From NCBI GenBank assembly GCA_041395165.1, contig JAWLBA010000001.1, positions 186,001-250,000 of the forward strand: a stretch of DNA of 64,000 nucleotides, in the 5' to 3' direction. The translations under genes and the position numbers were made by a program. Origin of the DNA: JAIBCM01 sp041395165 (lineage in GTDB: Bacteria > Verrucomicrobiota > Verrucomicrobiia > JADLBR01 > JAIBCM01). This document shows positions 16,276 through 25,285 of the stretch, one piece after another. Within the stretch, counting starts at the first letter, position 1. Every line of letters begins with the position of its first letter. The notes beneath the pieces were generated by a model. The model was not told where the DNA came from and did no database searches. It was given only the letters and a program-made list of their open reading frames with translations.

Positions 16276-16319
16276 AGATTTTTTAGCAGCTTTGAGTCAA
16301 CAGAAATTTTGCGATATTT

Positions 16320-17024
16320 TTAATTAGGCCAGTAAAGAAAACGACCACAGTTTTCGCAACTTACCATTTTATTTTGCGTTTTGCAGTCAAGCAACGTTTG
16401 GCTCATGAGAGTTAAATGGCATCCACCGCAAACGGTTCGATGTTCTATAGGCACAATGGCGTCGTCTTTGCTTTGAAGTAAACGCTCATAACGATTCAGA
16501 ATATCTTCAGGAATATTTTTAAGATAAGCACTTCTTTCGGCGAGTAATTGGGTTAACTCTTTTTCTACACCTTCCAGCTGATCTTTCATTTGATTGATTT
16601 GTTCCTGAAAAATTTTTTCTTTGGTGTTATTTTTTTTTGCTTCTTCATTCCAATGTGCTGTGGCTTGTTCGTATTGTTCCATCAGAACCAGTTCTTCGTC
16701 CTCTAAAGTGACAATGGATTTTTCTGCCTGCTCAATTTCGTGCAGTAGCGCGCTATATTCTTCATTCTTTCGAGTCTGTTGCAATTGTGTGCGTAATTTA
16801 AAAATGTGTTGCTGTTGGGTTTGTGCTTCGAGATCGAGTTTTTTTCGATTTGCTTCAATTTTTTGTGCCTCTAATTTTTGAGATTGTAGGCTTTGTTGTT
16901 GATGAGTGAGTTGTTGTTGGAGGCGAGTTTGTTCCAAAGGTAAATTTTGTTTTTGACGCTGCAACGCACGAATTTTTTTATCGTGTTGTTGTAGGAGAAG
17001 AAGATGGTTTAGGGTTTCGAGCAT
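16320..17024 (-). CDS. Zinc-ribbon coiled-coil protein (CT398/CdsZ-like)
   Basis: The 234-residue protein consists of a long coiled coil (about residues 10-175, rich in Gln, Glu and Lys) followed by a C4 zinc ribbon with CGGC near 200 and CENC near 223. This is the architecture of the chlamydial CT398/CdsZ family and its wider relatives. In Chlamydia the protein interacts with sigma-54 and type III secretion components; in other bacteria the role is not established. Its start overlaps the end of ribE by 16 bases, so it is the last gene of the TPR-ribD-ribE operon. Confidence 0.85.
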   Translation of the reverse strand: MLETLNHLLLLQQHDKKIRALQRQKQNLPLEQTRLQQQLTHQQQSLQSQKLEAQKIEANRKKLDLEAQTQQQHIFKLRTQLQQTRKNEEYSALLHEIEQAEKSIVTLEDEELVLMEQYEQATAHWNEEAKKNNTKEKIFQEQINQMKDQLEGVEKELTQLLAERSAYLKNIPEDILNRYERLLQSKDDAIVPIEHRTVCGGCHLTLMSQTLLDCKTQNKMVSCENCGRFLYWPN

Positions 17025-17620
17025 GCAGTGTGTGAGGTTAATATTTTTTCGGCATATTTGGCTAAAAGATCAAACTCTAAATTTACCTGATCTTTTATCT
17101 TTCGATAAGCTAAATTGGTGTGATTCCAAGTGTGGGGCACAATGCTCATTCGAATTTTTTCTGGCGATGTTTCGGCGATGGTGAGACTGATGCCATCTAT
17201 GGCGATGCAACCTTGATTAGCCGTGTAACGTTCGTAATTTTGAGGGATCGCAATTTCCAGATTCCATTCGGTGGCCTGTTTTTCTAGCGCTAGAATACAG
17301 GCTGTTGTGTCCACATGGCCACTGACAAAGTGTCCTCCTAGATGAGTTGTAGGTTTAACCGCAGTTTCTAGGTTAACTCGGTGACCTGTTTCTAATTGTG
17401 AAAAATTGGTGCGAACCAAGGTTTCGTTTAGTAAATCAAAGGTGATTTGTTGATGATCTTGAATTTTTATTGCAGTTAAACAGCAGCCGTTTACGGCAAC
17501 GCTGTCACCGATATTGAGTAAAGGAGCCATTTGAGGTGCTTGGATTACAAAATGAATTTGTGAAACCTCTTTTTTAAGGGCGATGACTTGGCCAACTTCT
17601 TCAATGAGTCCGGTGAACAT
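17009..17620 (-). CDS. ribE: Riboflavin synthase alpha subunit
   Basis: The 203-residue protein starts MFTGLIEEVGQV and contains two tandem lumazine-binding domains with the repeated NGxCLT (VNGCCLTAI) and DGISLTI motifs. It dismutates two 6,7-dimethyl-8-ribityllumazine molecules to riboflavin. Its start overlaps the end of ribD by 20 bases and its end overlaps the zinc-ribbon gene, showing translational coupling. The lumazine synthase and GTP cyclohydrolase genes are not in this window. Confidence 0.95.
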   Translation of the reverse strand: MFTGLIEEVGQVIALKKEVSQIHFVIQAPQMAPLLNIGDSVAVNGCCLTAIKIQDHQQITFDLLNETLVRTNFSQLETGHRVNLETAVKPTTHLGGHFVSGHVDTTACILALEKQATEWNLEIAIPQNYERYTANQGCIAIDGISLTIAETSPEKIRMSIVPHTWNHTNLAYRKIKDQVNLEFDLLAKYAEKILTSHTACSKP

Positions 17621-18671
17621 AACCTTTTAATAATAGATCAGGGCCAATTTTTTCGCAGGAAAAATTTTTTAATGCGAGGCCTTTTTTTCCGAAATAGTGA
17701 TTGGTGAAGAGAGCCAGCGTTTTGCCGCCGATCAGTTTGGGTGCGACAAAAAAAGCAATTTCATGAACTAAATTAGCTTCGAAAGCGCTTGCAAGAAGTC
17801 GGCCGCCTCCTTCGAGCAAAACGCATGTAACTCCTTTTTTTCCGAGTTGTTTGAGAACATGGTTAAGAGATTGCTTTGTGAAAATAAGAGTGCGATCGCG
17901 ATAGTGGTCGGTGAGAAGGTGAGCTTGAGCTGGGACGCGACCCGTGCGAGTCACTATCACGCGCCAAGGTTGAATTTTTTTTTGTGAAAGTTTTCCCAAA
18001 CGTACGGTGAGTTGTGGATTGTCTGAGCGCACGGTTTCAGCGCCGACCATGATGGCATCGGCTCTGAGGCGATAAAAATGAGAGCGACGAATGGCTTCTG
18101 GGGAAGTAATCCGGCGAGAGTGATGTTTCGGGTGTGGTGCAATTCTTCCGTCTAAACTCATCGCAATTTTAGCGATGATCCAGGGTTGTCCAGTGGTGAT
18201 CCAATGATTAAAAGCGTGATTTATCTCTGTGCATTCTTTAGCTAAAATGCCACGAGTAACTGAAATGCCATGTGCGCGAAGTTTTCGAAAGGCGCGACCA
18301 GCATGCAGCGGATTAGGATCGGTGGCGCCGATAACCACTCGAGCGATGCCACTTTGAATTATGGCATCGACGCAAGGTGGAGTTTTGCCGTGGGTGGAGC
18401 AAGGTTCCAAGGTGACATAAAGAGTGCTATGGCGAACCGTTTTTTTCCGTTTTTTTGCATGGGCAATCGCTAAAATTTCAGCATGATCTTTTCCTGCTTG
18501 TTGATGAAATCCTCTTCCAATTTCTCGATTGTTACTAACTAAAATGGCTCCCACGCAAGGATTGGGGTTGGTGAAACCCATGCCTTTTTTTGCTAGGACA
18601 ATCGCACGACGCATCCAAATGGTGTCTTGGATTAAGGTTGGCGAGTTCATTCCAATCAAAGTTCGCCTCAT
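17601..18671 (-). CDS. ribD: Bifunctional riboflavin biosynthesis deaminase/reductase
   Basis: The 356-residue protein has an N-terminal deaminase domain with zinc motif HAEILAI and LEPCSTHGKTPPC (roughly residues 65-110), and a C-terminal reductase domain with NPQLTVR and VLLEGGGRL. It carries out the second and third steps of riboflavin synthesis. A second possible start, MNSPTL, is 21 bases further in. Only three bases separate it from the TPR gene stop, consistent with one operon. Confidence 0.94.
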   Translation of the reverse strand: MRRTLIGMNSPTLIQDTIWMRRAIVLAKKGMGFTNPNPCVGAILVSNNREIGRGFHQQAGKDHAEILAIAHAKKRKKTVRHSTLYVTLEPCSTHGKTPPCVDAIIQSGIARVVIGATDPNPLHAGRAFRKLRAHGISVTRGILAKECTEINHAFNHWITTGQPWIIAKIAMSLDGRIAPHPKHHSRRITSPEAIRRSHFYRLRADAIMVGAETVRSDNPQLTVRLGKLSQKKIQPWRVIVTRTGRVPAQAHLLTDHYRDRTLIFTKQSLNHVLKQLGKKGVTCVLLEGGGRLLASAFEANLVHEIAFFVAPKLIGGKTLALFTNHYFGKKGLALKNFSCEKIGPDLLLKGYVHRTH

Positions 18672-18674
18672 GAA

Positions 18675-20684
18675 TTATTGCAACATCTTTTCCAGATTTT
18701 TATCGGCTTTGACGCCCAAGTCGAGAGCTTGCTGGTAATGTTGATTAGCAATTTCTTTAGCGGGCGGTTTTTGTGAGGCATAAATAACGGCAAGATTAAA
18801 ATGGGCTTCACCATAGTTGGGGTTAATCTCTAGTGCCTTGCGAATTTCTTGTTCCGCAACGGATAGCCAACCTTTTTGAGAGCAAGCGATGCCAAGATAG
18901 TTGCGGGTTTGAGGATCTTTGGGATCTAAGGTGACGGCACGTGTTAAGGTGTTGATGGCGTCGTCGTAACGTTGGGTCATGTAATAAACGATGCCTAGGA
19001 TCGAGTGGGAAAAGCCGTCATTGGGTTCGTATTTCACAGCTTTGCTTAAAGTGGCTTCTGCTTCTTTATATTTTGCTTGTTGGAAATAGACAACACCGAG
19101 GTTGGAAAGCGCGTAAACGTTGTCGGGATAGCGATCGAGAATTTCCTGAAATTTTTCTTCCGCTTTTTCATAGTTTTTTGTGTTGAAAAAGGCTTTGGCT
19201 TCTTTGGCAGTGGCTTCCATGGTGCGAGGAGGGAGTAGGGTGGGCCGAATTTCTTCATCGAGGTCTGGGGTATTATGGTTGCTGGCAATGGGCGTAGGCG
19301 CTGGTTGTTGAAGTAAAGAGAGTTCATTTTCTGAAAGCATCAAAGTGGGAGAAGCTAAAATTTCTATTTGTTTAGTAAGGACTTGAGATTGAACTTTGAG
19401 TTGTTTTAATTCTTCGAGAGCAATTTTTTTGGCCGCTTCACGACGGGCTGCTTCTTTCATTTGGCGATCGATAATGTTGCGTAAAACTTCATTTTCCTGT
19501 TGGAGCGAGTTGGCTTGAGCCGATAAGGTGTTGTTGCTGCTGGTTTGTTGGAGGGTGAGTTCCATGGTGAGGAATTTTTCTTTTTGGGCGTTGAGTTGTT
19601 CGCGCAGGGAAGAAACTGTTTTTTCGTATTCAGCATTTTGTGTTTCGGCACTAATTAATTGTTGTTTAATGCTTTCAAGCTGATTTTTTAAGGCGTCGAC
19701 ATCGGGATTGACAAGAGTGTTGGTATTGGGAGTGAGTTGAGCAGCAGTGGCTTTTAGTTTTTCATTGAGTTGTGCATTTTCTTCCAAGAGTTGTGTGACG
19801 CGTTGATCCATTTCTCCAGCGTGCAGGGTAGCGATTTCTTGCTGTGATTCTTCCAAAGTTTTTTTGGTGGTTTCGAGTTGTTCTTGAAGTTCAGCGAGCT
19901 GTTTTTCTTTAGCTGCCAAGGTTTCTTTTAAAGCGGCCAGATCGGTTTGGTCGGCTTCCTTACTGACTTGCGATCCGGTTTTGAGAGCAGCGATCTCTTT
20001 TTCGGCTAAGGCGATTTTTTCTAAGAGACTTGCTTGTTCTTCTTGGTTTTGTTGATTTTCTTTTTTCGCCTCTTCAAGTTGTGTCGTTAATTTTTCGACA
20101 CGTGAATCGGTAGTTTGTGAGGAAAGTTCTTGAAAATCTTTTTTGGCTTTGGTGAGTTGGCTCTGCAGAGTTTCGCGTTCGGCTTGATTGTCTTGCAATT
20201 GTTTTTGCAGTGTTGCTTGGTTGGTGCGATTTTCATTAAGCTCTTTTTGCAAATCGGCTAGGGAGGCGCGCGTTTGTTCAAGAGTTTTGCGCGTTTCTGC
20301 CAGTTGATTTTCCTGGCTCATAAGGGTTTCTCTTAAGTTTCTGACTTCTTCTGAGGAGCCGTTGGAGGGCACCAAACTAGGGGTAAGTGCGTTAGATTTG
20401 CCGCGCAAGGCATTGATTCGTTCACGACAAAATCGGCCGCGATAGTTGATTAAATCAGGTCGCCAGTCAGGGTAATCTTCTTTAATGCGATTGAGCAGGC
20501 TGTAGGAAAGTTGGTAGAGACGCAGGGCGTTGGAGGTGTCGCCACTTTTTTCGGATTTTTGAGCTTCTTGCAGTTGAAAATAGAATTGCAGGTAAAGATC
20601 GCCCGGATCGGCTGCCGTAAGCGTGCTTATTCCCAGGCTAAGCCATAAGCCAATGAAACAAGCAAGTCGATGAAAGTAACGCAC
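18675..20684 (-). CDS. Secreted coiled-coil and TPR repeat protein
   Basis: The 669-residue protein has a signal peptide (residues 1-24, ending near TLTA). A very long Gln/Glu/Lys-rich coiled coil spans about 110-450, and four or so TPR repeats run from about 505 to 660, with typical patterns such as YALSNLGVVYFQQAKYKEAEATL and GEAHFNLAVIY. It is probably a periplasmic scaffold. It begins the operon with ribD and ribE, but the linkage to flavin synthesis is probably positional only. The exact partner is unknown. Confidence 0.85.
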   Translation of the reverse strand: MRYFHRLACFIGLWLSLGISTLTAADPGDLYLQFYFQLQEAQKSEKSGDTSNALRLYQLSYSLLNRIKEDYPDWRPDLINYRGRFCRERINALRGKSNALTPSLVPSNGSSEEVRNLRETLMSQENQLAETRKTLEQTRASLADLQKELNENRTNQATLQKQLQDNQAERETLQSQLTKAKKDFQELSSQTTDSRVEKLTTQLEEAKKENQQNQEEQASLLEKIALAEKEIAALKTGSQVSKEADQTDLAALKETLAAKEKQLAELQEQLETTKKTLEESQQEIATLHAGEMDQRVTQLLEENAQLNEKLKATAAQLTPNTNTLVNPDVDALKNQLESIKQQLISAETQNAEYEKTVSSLREQLNAQKEKFLTMELTLQQTSSNNTLSAQANSLQQENEVLRNIIDRQMKEAARREAAKKIALEELKQLKVQSQVLTKQIEILASPTLMLSENELSLLQQPAPTPIASNHNTPDLDEEIRPTLLPPRTMEATAKEAKAFFNTKNYEKAEEKFQEILDRYPDNVYALSNLGVVYFQQAKYKEAEATLSKAVKYEPNDGFSHSILGIVYYMTQRYDDAINTLTRAVTLDPKDPQTRNYLGIACSQKGWLSVAEQEIRKALEINPNYGEAHFNLAVIYASQKPPAKEIANQHYQQALDLGVKADKNLEKMLQ

Positions 20685-20754
20685 TTTCTAATTTTAAGAG
20701 TAGTTGAGACGACCTGCAATGAGAAAAATTTTTTTGGCCCACGAAAAATAGAGT

Positions 20755-20883
20755 AGTGGTATCGTTTGGGTAACTATTTACTAAGCAATCCGTCAGCTGA
20801 CGGATTGCGAAGGAGTAGCACAGCCTTCTAGGCTGTTACGGGCAAGATGCCCGTGCTACTTAATTTACCCAAACGATATCACT
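20755..20883. repeat. Cloverleaf-like inverted-repeat element (MITE- or REP-like)
   Basis: Outer 19-bp inverted repeats, AGTGGTATCGTTTGGGTAA at 20755-20773 and its complement at 20865-20883 (one mismatch), enclose three further structures. The first is a perfect 24-bp palindrome at 20785-20808 (GCAATCCGTCAG plus its complement). The second is a stem AGTAGCAC/GTGCTACT at 20814-20821 and 20853-20860. Inside that stem are two small hairpins, CAGCCT-TCT-AGGCTG at 20821-20835 and CGGGCA-AGA-TGCCCG at 20839-20853. It lies between two divergent genes and fits a non-autonomous mobile or REP-like element. Confidence 0.75.
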
Positions 20884-20933
20884 AAAAAAAACAGTTTGCC
20901 AAATGGCGATGAATTTCGTGTCATAGCAGTTGC

Positions 20934-21830
20934 ATGTCGCAACGTGTTTGTTCGTGGTGGTGGTTGGGGTTAGCCCCAGTGTTGGCAATTGTTTTGTCAC
21001 CTTGGGTTTATCAAGGAGTACAAGGAATCAATGCTATATGGGAAGGGCCACAATGGTTGGAGGAGGTTTCGTTTCGTCGAGTTTTTAATCGAATTTTGTT
21101 GATTTTGGTGCTTTTTATTTTGATTCCTCTTTTGATTAAAAAAGGTTATCGGCGAGGAGCGGATTTTGGATTTCAGGGTAAGGATGGGAAGCAAAAATTG
21201 GGTTTCGGATTTTTGTTGGGTCTTGGATGCGTAGGGCTTTTGTTAGGGTGGCAGATGGTTTTTGGGATTCGAGAATGGGATTTTGATTTGAAATGGGGTC
21301 AAGTTTTTAGCTTTTTCTTTTCAGCGATAATAGTGGCTTTTTTAGAAGAGCCTTTGTTTCGGGGGGTTTTTTTAAGGGAATTACGATTGCGTTTATCGGT
21401 AAGATGGGCGATTGGTGTGAGTGCTTTTGTTTTTGCTTCGCTGCATTTTTTGTCAACGGAAGGATTTAGTGAGGGTTATCGGGTGAGTTGGTATTCGGGT
21501 TGGGATTATGTATTGAGTGTGCCGGGTCATTTTTTTTCTGATTCTCGAAATGGGTTGCGTTGGATGATTCTTTTTATGATTGGGCTTATTTTGGCGATGG
21601 GGGTTGTGTTGTTTCGTTCGATTTGGTGGGGGCTTGGGTTGCATGCGGGTTGGGTATTATCAATCAAAAGTGCTCCGGATTTGGTAAATTATATAAAAGG
21701 GCCTTGGAAGGGGTGGCTTCCTAAAAATTTATTAGATGGTGTGGATTGTTTGGTTTTGTTAGTTATTTTGTTTCTGGGTTTATTGTTATATGGCAAAAAA
21801 ACTCGAAATACTTTGGGAACCGATCGTTGA
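20934..21830 (+). CDS. CPBP-family intramembrane glutamic endopeptidase
   Basis: The 298-residue polytopic membrane protein has the CPBP (Abi/Rce1-like) signature: EEPLFR with Glu 138, Glu 139 and Arg 143, and a second motif with His 171 (FASLHFLS). Around eight hydrophobic segments are visible. Such enzymes cleave or process membrane peptides, or act in bacteriocin self-immunity. The end overlaps the start of comF by 41 bases, which indicates tight coupling. The substrate is unknown. Confidence 0.85.
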   Translation: MSQRVCSWWWLGLAPVLAIVLSPWVYQGVQGINAIWEGPQWLEEVSFRRVFNRILLILVLFILIPLLIKKGYRRGADFGFQGKDGKQKLGFGFLLGLGCVGLLLGWQMVFGIREWDFDLKWGQVFSFFFSAIIVAFLEEPLFRGVFLRELRLRLSVRWAIGVSAFVFASLHFLSTEGFSEGYRVSWYSGWDYVLSVPGHFFSDSRNGLRWMILFMIGLILAMGVVLFRSIWWGLGLHAGWVLSIKSAPDLVNYIKGPWKGWLPKNLLDGVDCLVLLVILFLGLLLYGKKTRNTLGTDR

Positions 21831-22464
21831 TCTGTTTTTTCCTAGGCCGCAAGTAAGGGAGGGTTGCTATGTTTTGCAGGCGCCTTTTTGCGATTGTTGT
21901 GGTCAGCCATTTGCTTGTTCCGAGACAAGTGGTTGGACGTGTTCGAATTGTTCGTCGATGGTTTGTTATTTTGATCGGGCGCGCGCTTTTTATTTAAGTC
22001 GGGGTGCGGTGCGTGAGGCGATTCATCATTTTAAGTATGAAAGTCGATTTTGGTTAAGGATTGCTTTGGCGGAATGGTTGACGGAAGGTTTTTTTCGGTT
22101 TTTTAAAGATTCTCAATATCAAGCTTTGGTGCCGGTGCCTTTGTTTGGTCGGCGTAAACGATGGCGAGGATTTAATCAGGCTGAAATTTTGGCTCAAGGC
22201 CTTGCTAGAAAATCTAACCTGTGTATTTGGAATTGCTTACAAAGAATTCGAGAGACGGAAACGCAGACGCATTTGGATCGACGTGAGCGTCAAAAGAATG
22301 TGCATAATGCTTTTCGCTTGGCAAAAGGCTATGAAGTTCGCGATAATGATTATCTGATGATTGATGACGTGTTTACAACCGGTAGCACGGTCAACGAATG
22401 TGCGCGAGTGTTGAAAGAGCACGGCGCAAGAAAGGTAGATGTATTAACGATAGCACGCGGATGA
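21790..22464 (+). CDS. comF: ComF-family phosphoribosyltransferase-like protein
   Basis: The 224-residue protein has the N-terminal Cys cluster (CDCC and CSNC) and the PRPP-type motif LMIDDVFTTGSTVNECA near the C-terminus. ComF proteins are needed for DNA uptake during natural transformation in several bacteria; the biochemical role is unclear. Its start overlaps the CPBP gene by 41 bases, and its TGA overlaps the accD start in an ATGA arrangement. Confidence 0.9.
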   Translation: MAKKLEILWEPIVDLFFPRPQVREGCYVLQAPFCDCCGQPFACSETSGWTCSNCSSMVCYFDRARAFYLSRGAVREAIHHFKYESRFWLRIALAEWLTEGFFRFFKDSQYQALVPVPLFGRRKRWRGFNQAEILAQGLARKSNLCIWNCLQRIRETETQTHLDRRERQKNVHNAFRLAKGYEVRDNDYLMIDDVFTTGSTVNECARVLKEHGARKVDVLTIARG

Positions 22465-23315
22465 AAACTTCCACTATTTTTAAAAAACCAACGTATCAAA
22501 CGCCATTGGTAACAGTTGCTAAGAAGAAAGAAATTCCCGAAGGGCTTTGCACGAAATGTTCTTCGTGTGGGGAAATGATTTTTAATCAGCAGTTGGAAGA
22601 GAATTTTTTTGTTTGTCCGAAGTGTGATTATCATTTTGCGATGGATCCTTATTTGCGTTTGGAAAGTTTGTTGGATCCCGGGACGTTTGAGCAGTGCGAT
22701 AGTAATTTGCGTGCTGCCAATGCATTGGAGTTCCCCAATTATTCGGAGCGTTTGGATGCGGAATGGAAAAAGGGCAGGCGCTCGGATTCCGTAATTGCAG
22801 GGGTGGGGATGTTGGAGAACCAGGAGGTTTCGGTTGACGTGATGGATTTTTCTTTTTTGGGTGGAAGCATGGGTGTGGTGGCGGGTGAAAAATTGACACG
22901 CGCAGTGGAGCGTGGTTTGGAAAAGAAAGTGCCAGTGATTATTTTTTCATGTTCGGGCGGGGCGCGAATGCATGAAGGGTGTTTTAGTTTGATGCAGATG
23001 GCAAAGGTGAGTGGGGCCTTGTTGAGATTGTCGCAAGCTCAATTGCCTTATATTTCTGTTTTGCTGAATCCGACAACAGGTGGGGTGACAGCGAGTTATG
23101 CTACGTTGGGAGATTTGATTATTTCGGAGCCGGGCGCGATGATTGGTTTTGCTGGACCGCGCGTGATTAAGGAGACGACGAGGCAAGATTTGCCGAAAGG
23201 GTTTCAAACCGCTGAATTTCTTTTGGCGCACGGCTTGGTTGATAAAATTGTGCCTCGAAAACAGATGCGTAGTATGTTGGCAAAGTTTTTACGTTATTTT
23301 TTAGTCCACGCGTAA
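22461..23315 (+). CDS. accD: Acetyl-CoA carboxylase carboxyltransferase beta subunit
   Basis: The 284-residue protein has the N-terminal zinc ribbon (Cys 33, 36, 52 and 55) and the crotonase-like carboxyltransferase domain with VAGEKLTRAVERG, FSCSGGARMHEG and GGVTASYA. It forms the carboxyltransferase with AccA and makes malonyl-CoA for fatty acid synthesis. The open frame extends 21 codons upstream, but the ATG at 22461 gives the family-like start and a 4-base overlap with comF. folC follows 24 bases later; accD-folC adjacency is common in bacteria. Confidence 0.96.
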   Translation: MKTSTIFKKPTYQTPLVTVAKKKEIPEGLCTKCSSCGEMIFNQQLEENFFVCPKCDYHFAMDPYLRLESLLDPGTFEQCDSNLRAANALEFPNYSERLDAEWKKGRRSDSVIAGVGMLENQEVSVDVMDFSFLGGSMGVVAGEKLTRAVERGLEKKVPVIIFSCSGGARMHEGCFSLMQMAKVSGALLRLSQAQLPYISVLLNPTTGGVTASYATLGDLIISEPGAMIGFAGPRVIKETTRQDLPKGFQTAEFLLAHGLVDKIVPRKQMRSMLAKFLRYFLVHA

Positions 23316-23339
23316 TTCGTTTTTTTCTTTTTTAAATTC

Positions 23340-24596
23340 ATGTCGACATTCCTTTTGGAAGAGCTTTTTGCTCGAAAACAGTTTGGTGTAAAGCTGGGTT
23401 TGGAAACGATGCAGGTGTTGGCTTGTGAGATGGGAGAGCCGCAAAAGGATTTGAGGTTTATTCATATTGCTGGGACAAATGGGAAGGGTTCTACGGCAGC
23501 GATGCTAGCAGCGATTTTGCAAAAGGCGGGGTATAAAGTGGGTCTTTTTACTTCGCCGCATTTGGTTTCGTTTGGGGAACGGATTCAGGTTGATGGAGTA
23601 AAACTTAGCGATGAAAAGCTCGTTGCGTTTTATGAAAAAATTCGATCTGCTATAGTGCGTGTGGAAAGTGATCCACATTTGCATGTGCCGACTTTTTTTG
23701 AGATAACAACACTCTTGGGTTTGTTGGTTTTTCAGGAAGCCAAGGTGGATTGGGTGGTTTGGGAAACGGGAATGGGTGGCCGGTTGGATGCGACGAATAT
23801 TGTGATGCCGCATTTGTCGATTATAACGTCGATTTCTTGGGATCATCAGCAATGGCTAGGATCGACTCTGGAGCAAATTGCAGGCGAAAAAGCAGGCATT
23901 ATTAAATCTCAGGTACCAGTGGTAAGCGCAAATCAAGTGGAGGAAGTCCGAAAAGTTATTATTGCAACTGCGGAGGAAAAAAATTCGCGTTATGCTTTTG
24001 TGGATGAGGCAAAAATTATTTTGAAAGAAGAATCGCTATTGGGACAACGGTTTGTTTATCGAGGCAGTTCTTATTTTTTAAAATTGTTGGGAGATCACCA
24101 AAGGCAGAATGCTGCATCGGTTTTGGAGGCTATCAATGAGTTGCGGGAACAGGGTGTTACGGTTTCTCAAGAAGCGGTGAAACTAGGGTTGAGCACAGTA
24201 ATTTGGCCGGCACGATTTCAAATTTTGCGTGAGAAGCCTTTGACGATTTTGGATGGTGCTCATAATGAGGCGGGGGTGGAGGCGTTGGTAAGGCAGTATA
24301 GTTCATTATTTGGCGAAAATAAAATTAATCTCATTTTTGGTATGTTATCAGATAAAAATATTGAAGCGGTAGTGAATCGTTTGTTACCGATTGTAAAAAA
24401 AGTGGGTCTGGTTATGCCTAAGAGCTCTCGTGCATTGCAACCGAAAGTTGTGGCTTCTTATTTTGCTGTTCATTATGGTCAGACACAAATTTTTTCTGAT
24501 TTTCAGGATGCTTGGGATGTTTTTCAAAGCGAGCCAGTTCTTATTACGGGTTCGCTTTATTTGGCGGGCGAGGTTTTGAGTTGCTTGAAAACATGA
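23340..24596 (+). CDS. folC: Bifunctional folylpolyglutamate/dihydrofolate synthase
   Basis: The 418-residue protein has the Mur-ligase-type P-loop GTNGKGST at residues 45-52, the ITSISWDHQQWLG loop, GEKAGIIK and a C-terminal domain with LDGAHNEAG. It adds glutamate to dihydropteroate and to reduced folates. Length is normal. It is the last protein gene of the CPBP-comF-accD-folC run and is followed by tRNA-Phe 57 bases downstream. Confidence 0.95.
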   Translation: MSTFLLEELFARKQFGVKLGLETMQVLACEMGEPQKDLRFIHIAGTNGKGSTAAMLAAILQKAGYKVGLFTSPHLVSFGERIQVDGVKLSDEKLVAFYEKIRSAIVRVESDPHLHVPTFFEITTLLGLLVFQEAKVDWVVWETGMGGRLDATNIVMPHLSIITSISWDHQQWLGSTLEQIAGEKAGIIKSQVPVVSANQVEEVRKVIIATAEEKNSRYAFVDEAKIILKEESLLGQRFVYRGSSYFLKLLGDHQRQNAASVLEAINELREQGVTVSQEAVKLGLSTVIWPARFQILREKPLTILDGAHNEAGVEALVRQYSSLFGENKINLIFGMLSDKNIEAVVNRLLPIVKKVGLVMPKSSRALQPKVVASYFAVHYGQTQIFSDFQDAWDVFQSEPVLITGSLYLAGEVLSCLKT

Positions 24597-24653
24597 CTAT
24601 AATTAGCTTGCTCCTTGGCCGACACTTTTTTAGTTTAACGTTTGCGATTTCAA

Positions 24654-24726
<73 letters not shown>

Positions 24727-24738
24727 GTTTCTTTAGAT

Positions 24739-25173
24739 ATGAGAGAGATTTTACCTCGCTTTCTTTTATTTTTTGATGGGGAGTGTGGATTGTGTCATCG
24801 CGCTGTGCGGTTTTTTCTTTTGCAGGATAAGAATCGAGTTTTTTATTTTGCATCTTTACAGGGAGCAACAGCGCATCAGGTCCGAGAAAGACACAAGAAC
24901 GATTGGGATGAGGAATTGAAATCCATGGTTTTGGTTGAAGATTATGACACATCTCAAGAAAAAATTTATCGGAAATCGCAAGCGGTAATAAGGGCGTTAG
25001 GTTTTTTGGGTGGTTTTTGGAGAATGATTTCTGGTTTGCTGAGAATGGTGCCTCGATGGGTGGCTGACAGGGTTTACGATAAAATAGCCAAGAATCGTTA
25101 TAACTGGTTTGAGGTAACGTCGGTTTGCGATCGAATAGTTGATGGAGTTTTAAAAGAACGTTTTTTGAGTTGA
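24739..25173 (+). CDS. DCC-family (DUF393) thiol-disulfide oxidoreductase-like protein
   Basis: The 144-residue protein opens with FLLFFDGECGLCHRAVRFF, the DUF393/DCC signature containing a CxxC redox pair. It continues with FASLQG and SQAVIRALGFLGGF, both typical of the family. Members are small thioredoxin-like proteins with mostly unknown roles. An in-frame upstream start at 24697 lies inside the tRNA gene and is rejected. The gene begins only 12 bases after tRNA-Phe and is probably transcribed through it. Confidence 0.85.
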   Translation: MREILPRFLLFFDGECGLCHRAVRFFLLQDKNRVFYFASLQGATAHQVRERHKNDWDEELKSMVLVEDYDTSQEKIYRKSQAVIRALGFLGGFWRMISGLLRMVPRWVADRVYDKIAKNRYNWFEVTSVCDRIVDGVLKERFLS

Positions 25174-25285
25174 TGGTTTAGAATAAATAACTGATGAAAA
25201 GCTGGAATGGGAAATCCAAGCTAATTTAATCTGCTATTTGCAAAAAATCAGAAACTTGATAATAAATGAAGCCTTAACTAACGAC

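Noticed and set aside
16276..16319. Terminator between the convergent ald and zinc-ribbon genes
   Set aside because: No stable hairpin followed by a T run is visible in the 44 bases.
22398..22460. Longer N-terminus for AccD
   Set aside because: The extra 21 codons overlap comF and do not resemble AccD; the ATG at 22461 overlaps the comF stop as ATGA.
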